A stretch of DNA of 60,111 bases, from the NCBI GenBank assembly GCA_029747585.1, contig JAPEVF010000246.1, forward strand, positions 1 through 60,111, written 5' to 3'. The notes beneath the pieces are model-generated. The model made no database searches. It was given only the letters and a program-made list of their open reading frames with translations, and had not been told where the DNA came from. This document shows, piece after piece, positions 54,189 through 60,111 of the stretch. The stretch comes from Pleurotus djamor. Taxonomy: Eukaryota; Basidiomycota; Agaricomycetes; Agaricales; Pleurotaceae. The number at the start of each line of letters is the position of its first letter. Position 1 is the first letter of the stretch. Both the position numbers and the translations under genes were made by a program.

Positions 54189-56715
54189 TCAACGACCTAG
54201 ATCTCTTCTATACTCAACAAACGCGACCAAGTTATCTCGAACCTCAGCACCATGTCGCTTGAGTTCATACCCGCCCTCCTTCTTGCGGTCAATCCCACGT
54301 ACTGCTTTCTTCAACCCATCGATAGAATCAGCCAACTTCGCCAGAGCTCCAGACTGTGCGAAGTTGACGTCATACGGCATATTCTCGTCTGAATATATAT
54401 CTATCAGTGCTGACACAACTTGGATAAGTGGTTCGGTTCCAGCAGGCGATGGAGTTGTTGACGTGGGTAGAAGGGATAGCAAGTATTTAAGGATAACCTA
54501 GATACGGCGTTATGAATTCCGAATTGCAAATAAGTCGAGAACACAAACTGCATTGATATTGATAGATTGAGGATGTTGGGCCAGGCACTCTAATGCGCCA
54601 ATACATTTCACCTTGATGCGTGGGTCAGATGTTGATTCGCAGAACTGAATTAGAACGTTTATTTGCTCCTCGGTTGGGACCTGAACGGAGGTGATCAACT
54701 AGAAGGGTCTGGGCACGGCGCGACATACCAAATGCGTTTTCCAGACATTTCCGAGTCCCCATAATACGCCAACTGCGATTTCCCACATCTCCTTTCTACG
54801 CTCTTGTCCTAGNCCAAACTCNACTCCCACGACACTCAGAGCCGACCACACGTCTTGCCATAACTGCTGGCCACTTTCTTTGGCGTCTGATATTGAAGGN
54901 GAAGTTGATTCCGATGTTGCAATGGACAGGAAGATGTTATTTAGACACTCCAATGCNCANATATGGATCGCGCCNAGGACGGACGTTGTAGGAGGATGTA
55001 ANGANGATGATGCCAATGGAGGAAAGGACAAGGTCACGGGGCGNGTNAGGGCAAGTAATGAGGGTACAAGTTGCGGCATAAACGTAGNNTTGTCCGCTTT
55101 TGGGGTGGANTCGATGGTCATTGCCTCTGCAGACGGTTCATCTGGGTNGATGAGNATACATATCGGNAGATAAACTGAGTGCNGNACCTTCATTATCNNC
55201 GTCTTCNTCTTCNAGCCCTGCGATGGGTTCCACGTCGTCNGGGAGCGTCGCGCACATACTGGTCAAGATTTCCAAGGCAAGTTGCACGGTCCGTAGCTTG
55301 GATTCTATTCGCTGCAGCTCTCGCTCCGAGTCTGATTTATGATCCGACTTTGGGGTATTTTTGAGAGAGGGTAGGTCTATTTGTGGTTCATTAGCCTAAG
55401 ATAGAGTTCAGACCAAAGACTAGCTAGAAGGGGTAAACAGAAATATACCTGCTGTGATACGAGGCGTAGAACCTCGTCAGATGATTCGGATAACGACACG
55501 GAGGTCATGACATTTTGTAAAAGAGGAAGAACGATATCTCTATCAAGCTCAATCGTTGCCGCGACTGAGGGTGGTGGTATNGGTGAGATATTGCGGATGA
55601 CNCCTGCAGGTTACATGATAAATTCTTGATAATANCCNTATCACNGTCTGGTGACCTACCTGCGCANAGCACNCGGAGCATAACNCNTCGATCATCATTC
55701 TCCTCCTTCTGTTTTCCGTTGGTAGATGTCGAAGGTTGCTGAGCGATGGCNAGCAGTGACGAAACATANGACGCATTGGTCTTGACATCATGGATTGCTG
55801 NTGGGTTATCGTCCGTCAGAACATACAGACACTGAGCTGTGAATGNGCTGTTAACTNAGATCCGAGACCTGTNTGTTTCAAACATACCAGCGGAGACAAC
55901 GGGGGAGAGTGGTAGCCNTTGGTNAGACGCTAGGAAGGACGTCAAGAANGGAATCAGATTGATCTGATTTATGGCATTGAGGGCNTTATTTGACGTNTCT
56001 CTAATATGTTTCAGATTGTGCATACCANCANAANAAACAAACTTACGACAAACACCAAAGAGTCGTGATGACATTATCGGCAAAGTGGTAGACTGTTGNC
56101 CGAGCGTTTTCGGGAGCAGATGAGGGTGTCGAGAGGTATTGCTCTAGAGTAGTAGAGATCTACTGGGCATGAGTACGAGAGAGAGATGAAGGCAAGAAAA
56201 AGTTAGTTACCTTGGGTATAAAGGATTTCAACGGAGTCAGGATATTTTTGTTATACATCTCCGCACAGATGTCATAACCACCATCAATACAGAGGTTGCT
56301 AGCAGACAGTAAGCCTAGGGGGGATAGGGACAGAAGGATGCTAGCGTACCGGAGAGATCCCATAGCTTCCATAACAACTTCATCTTCGCTGTCCGTCAGA
56401 CGCGAGATTAACGCGCCAACCACATTCTTTCCTTGGAGCAATCGCCGAGTGGAAGGATCGTTGTGGATGAGATTGGACACGGCGACACAAGCCCATTTCC
56501 TTTCGGATGCATCTGAGCTTTCCATCTAATATGTTGATAGGTCATTGCTGTTGTATAGCGGAGCGGCATTGCTGTACTTTTTGTATTATTGGAGGAATTT
56601 CTTGTACTTTTGACGATGTCGACGAGGCTGACGATAGACCTTTTGGTAGATGAGAGTCAGGCACTCTCATCGGATTATGGCGACGCATAGATCGTTTCTT
56701 TTGTGATTTGCCCAT
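54189..56715 (-). CDS. SYO1: Symportin Syo1, importin adaptor for ribosomal proteins uL18/uL5
   Basis: The start is ATG 56715. The first exon begins MGKSQKKRSMRRHNPMRVPD, with SHLPKG following: the characteristic Syo1 N-terminus that resembles a PY-NLS. The intron joins IIQK to MESSDASERKWACVAVSNLI, then RRLLQGKNVVGALISRLTDS and NLCIDGGYDICAEMYNKNIL, conserved ARM-repeat sequence. Armadillo and HEAT repeats continue (NALNAINQINLI, QCLYVLTDDNP, VLRLVSQQ, RTVQLALEILTSMCA, ALECLNNIF, GVLWGLGNVWK, IGALECLAQHP, FAQSGALAKLADSI) to the stop at 54189. The acidic loop near 55150-55230 is blurred by many Ns. Syo1 couples import of ribosomal proteins L5 and L11 via Kap104 and hands them to the 5S RNP. 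Confidence 0.88.
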
Positions 56716-58302
56716 GGCGCAGATACAAAGGTCGCAANGTAAAGTTGAAGAATCAGGAATATGCGCCAAATTTTTCGATCTAANGGGCACGTGGGGCTAT
56801 CAAGCTCAAGCGCCCGACCCTATTCAGGGAATCGACCAAAGCGCTCAAAATCCCGCCAAGAACGCTCGGCTGGTCGAAGCTCATTGTCTCTTGGCACCAA
56901 GGGAGATGGCGAAATGACCGCCAACGACCGTCTAAAGTCCTAAAAGGCGCTTTCGTCACCTTTGGACCTCGAATTATGACGCTAAGGAAAATCTTACCGT
57001 CGGCGCCCANACACTGCCACTGCTGCCACTGGCTGGCGATGGCCTCATTGTTATCTCAGGCTATTCCACGTAACGAATCAAATAGGCGGCCGATTTTCTC
57101 GCCCAGNTATTCAATGCTGCGAAGGAAATGATCGCTTCAATCGACTTAAGGTTGGTACCCCGGATTAATGGAGGTCTCTTCNCTTCTGTTGAGGTTTCCA
57201 TTTCAAGTCTGGGAACTCTCCGTATCCACACTGCTGGCGACCTTCAACGCGTGTGTGCAACCTCCTCCTGCCCAATGTGNTCAACTCGGCATCTTTGACG
57301 CAGCAGCCTATCGCCTACATAGGTACAGATCCCATTTCAACCTGTCGTCCGATATGATAGCCTGTGCCGTCGTCTGGGTATCATGGCCGTGCCCGGGCAC
57401 CATCAGAATACCGCTTCTCTTCGTTTCTCAAGCTTCCACACGGGNNGGTCTTCTGCCTCACCACATTGCTGCAGATGTACACCCATCAGACGTAAACACA
57501 TATACACCATCCACCTGGGTCTTACGCCGGCATTAGGACTGGATAACTACNCCTCTGTGCTGTCGGAAGCTCGGAAGCTGCCAGGCAATAACTCGCATGC
57601 ACTCAATAGACACCTGCTGGGGGACCAAATCCGACATTTGTGGCTTGATCTTGGTCTCTATCACCGCCCTTTCCTTCAAGATAAGTGACACTCGCCATTT
57701 GTCGTTCGGACCTTGATCATCTGCCCTCCGGGCTTGTGTCGCTCAAGGTTCTTATTGAAGGTTAAGTATACTATCTAGTATNNNNACNNCNNATNCNNTC
57801 NNAGTACCACGTAATAGTTTTACCGTCAGCCTCACAAGGACTCGACGTTTATTGGACCCACATCACTCCCGCCGCAGCCTGAGATAGCTTCACTTCATAG
57901 CTTCCATCTTACCCTCTCTGCATGCTTTCACTTGACCTCAGTGCTAACAATTGCCTCGGCTTTTAGTACGGCCCCTTGACCCGACCAGAGCTTGACGCAC
58001 ACTACATTGCCCCTGGACTTTCTAGAGACTTCCTCGCAGCCTAATGGCCTTACTGCTGTAGATCAGGGAGGTACCCTTGACGGCACACGCTCTAACTTCT
58101 CTCGGGGGAAAACAATTCAAAGTTCCAAGATGTATTTGGTTGCAATAAAAATACATATGGTGTATTCAAGTAGCAAAAGTGCGAAAGCGTAGAGCAAGAA
58201 TAGTGGTGTTCGTGACAAGAATTAAGATGTATGGGTAGATAAGATGTACACAGCCTTGACCATGTATCAAAAACCCGACGGATGAAATTAGCTCGGGATA
58301 CA
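56716..58302. other. Gene-poor stretch, unassigned
   Basis: The stretch spans about 1.6 kb between Syo1 (minus, start at 56715) and the 3' end of the membrane protein (minus). It must include the Syo1 promoter. Plus-strand frames at 57168-57536 and 57383-57688 overlap each other in different frames, have no family likeness and show no splice logic. A cluster of Ns lies at 57781-57802. No RNA gene or mobile element is recognised. Confidence 0.4.
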
Positions 58303-60111
58303 TTATGGTTGATACCTGGGTAATGGCACACTGTCATTCGCCACCAAATCTTGGGAAGATTCAATAAGCGAAACTCGGTGACGAGGGTAGTCAGCGGATG
58401 TTGAGGGGGTCAAAGGGGATGGCGGAGATGATTGTGAGTCTTGCAAGGCAACGGCAGCTGCTTGGACCTGACTAGGCGTGAGAGCAGCAGAGCTACCGGC
58501 AGAATGGGAAGCGTCTAGAACGTCCTCTTCATCGACGTATTCCAGAACACCACTCATCGAATCGTCGTCGGTATGCCTATCGCCGTCACCAGCCTGCTCG
58601 CTTGATTCGTCGACCAATGGTGGTGCAGAAGGAACACCCAAGGACACCTGCACCTGTTCTTCGTCCAACGGCGGTGCGCTCGGACCGATGGCTTCGCTGA
58701 AAGGCGGGGCGCTGGGTTCAAGCCCATGAGCGTCGACGAGGTCATCGTACGAGTAAGAAGAGTGTTCGTAGTAAGAGAGCTCGGCTAATTTTCCTTTGTG
58801 CGATATGGGTGGGGGCGGCAAAGGGAACCCAGCAGAAAGGTTTCTCTCCGCACTAAACTCGGAATTTGCACTAGATTGAGGGCTAGCGCCAGTTTCCTGT
58901 GGTACGCCATCGTGTGGAAATTCTGCGAAATCATCTTGCCAAACTGGTGCCGAGACTTGCAGTGAAGATGAGCCGGAGTGGTCGACAGGGGGCTCACTAG
59001 CCATTTCTCCCAAGCGTGCTAGTAGGGACTTGTCGTCTGTAGCCACGTGAGCTGAATTTATGCTGGGAGTGTATGATATGGAATCATCGGCCAGTAGCGA
59101 ATCACCGATGGGAGCCTCGTCCGTTGAGGACTCCGTAAAAGAGGGATGGCGAGAGCTGACCGAATGCTGGCGGAGAACCTTTCTTGATAAGGAGTCACTC
59201 AGACTCATGTCGTCTTCAGGAATTCTTTGATTCCGAGGTAATGGTTGTTGGTAAGCAGGAGGGGACGCTTGTGTGGGGGTGGGAGGCGAGATTGATACGT
59301 CGGGGAGTGTGGTGGGGTCCTGAGCTTCTTGCATATCTCGACTCGTCGATGAGTGAGCCAATCTGTGAGAGTCATGAGATTCGTGGGAGGTAGAAGGTCG
59401 AGGGGATGAAGCCCTTGAAGGGGGTAGCGAGGGAGAAGATTGGGATGCTTCGTTTATAGAAGGAGGGAGGGACAGCGTCGAGTTGGCCGCAACAGCGGAG
59501 CGTGATATAACAGAACGCTTGCCTCGTCGCTGTCTGGCCGTGTATCGGGCATTGGCCTTCCACCTAGCCGTCGCCCGCGCCCACAGCTTCTGTTTGACTT
59601 TTGCTTCTTGAACGACGACGCTTTCATCGTCCCCATCGTTCTTCTTTCGACGACGCAGTGCCTTCATCTCTACATCATGTTCCCTGTACTTCATGGCCCT
59701 AGCTTTTCTCCAAAAAAGACAAGAGATGATAAAGACACAGATGACAAAGGCCAGCACCAATGACAAACATATTATCAGCGTGGTTGTTTTAGACTCCCTG
59801 ACCTGGCGCGGTGCCCAACCAGTAGGGAGGGTACTGAGGTCGATACCAATGGCCTCATCGGTATCATTCAAGGGATCGAGAAAGGAGGTGGTGGAGGTTA
59901 TTGTGGGTTCGCAATTCTGCGGGCAGATGCGTCAGAAGCTGTTGGAGCTAACCACGCAAGTCGCCGCTACTCACCGAACACACAGTTGATCCATATAACG
60001 TGTAAGAGTCCATTCTTCGATACCGGCCATCGTCGCCCTGTGTGAATCTCTCTGGGAGGTGTCGTTTTCTGCGACGCTTGGTGGGGGTTGGTGCTAAGGG
60101 AAGACGATCGA
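58303..60111 (-). CDS. Single-pass membrane protein with PPAY and triple PSAPP motifs, 5' partial
   Basis: The gene enters from the right edge. The terminal exon (60111 to about 59997) ends STVCS, and an intron of about 60 nt joins NCEPTITSTTSFLDP. One transmembrane helix follows (TLIICLSLVLAFVICVFIIS), then a stop-transfer stretch (FWRKARAMKYREHDVEMKALRRRKK reads as basic). The remaining ~450 residues are cytosolic, Ser/Pro-rich and acidic. They carry one PPAY (59251-59262) and three PSAPP motifs at 58617-58716, each followed by an acidic or hydrophobic patch. PPxY recruits Nedd4/Rsp5-type ligases and PSAP recruits ESCRT-I Tsg101/Vps23. No named family is recognised. The end is SVPLPRYQP at 58303. 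An adaptor or cargo role in endosomal sorting is inferred from the motifs. Confidence 0.72.

Noticed and set aside
57168..57688. Two overlapping plus-strand ORFs as a new gene
   Set aside because: No domain, no splice logic linking them, ambiguous bases inside, and an amino-acid composition typical of non-coding sequence.

Overview
The window is nuclear DNA from a filamentous basidiomycete, most likely an agaricomycete. Nearly every gene is split by short introns of about 50-65 nt with GT..AG borders. The families present (cytochrome P450 arrays, DUF6593-like proteins, F-box/LRR proteins, Het-C, Syo1, PalI/Rim9) fit that group. Single ambiguous bases (N) are scattered at about 9.1, 27-32, 44-46 and 54-58 kb, so this is a draft assembly and some reading frames there are uncertain. 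Exon borders were inferred by eye from splice sites and family conservation.

Region 1 (1-10.2 kb) is an accessory oxidoreductase neighbourhood. It holds two tandem paralogous P450s: the first is the 3' part of a gene entering from the left edge, the second has lost its haem-binding exon. It also holds a 2OG-Fe(II) dioxygenase, a third P450 (3' part only) and a GT8 glycosyltransferase. The region is visibly rearranged. A 777-bp TIR element sits in the stop codon of P450-1. An AT-rich patch resembling mitochondrial DNA sits where P450-2 and a DUF6593-like gene are both cut. An N-rich junction joins the GT8 gene to P450-3.

Region 2 (10.4-46.6 kb) is mostly conserved housekeeping sequence. In order it holds an unknown protein with a hydrophobic C-terminus; a UBE2O/BIRC6-type E2 with ubiquitin-binding-like motifs and a Cys-rich finger; an isocitrate/2-methylisocitrate lyase; the lysophospholipase NTE1; VPS33; a small YABBY/HMG-like protein; an F-box/LRR protein; exosome cofactor C1D/Lrp1 head-to-head with splicing factor SF3B5; a large class I methyltransferase; a second F-box protein; ribosomal protein eS19 with an acidic tail; a Ser/Pro-rich unknown; a GNAT acetyltransferase; and two tandem PalI/Rim9 paralogues.

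Region 3 (46.8-60.1 kb) is almost all on the minus strand. It holds an agmatinase with a signal peptide and a C-terminal KDEL, a beta-trefoil (ricin-B-like) protein, a Het-C protein with a Gly/Arg/Glu minisatellite tail, the ribosomal-protein importin adaptor Syo1, a 1.6-kb gene-poor stretch, and a single-pass membrane protein that runs off the right edge.

No operon, CRISPR array, rRNA or tRNA was recognised. The most interesting thread concerns ESCRT. The long PalI protein ends in adjacent PPGY and PSAP motifs, and the membrane protein at the right edge has one PPAY and three PSAPP motifs. These are the short motifs that recruit Nedd4/Rsp5 ligases and the ESCRT-I subunit Tsg101/Vps23. This suggests membrane proteins that recruit ubiquitin ligase and ESCRT directly, possibly a basidiomycete variant of Rim/Pal pH signalling.
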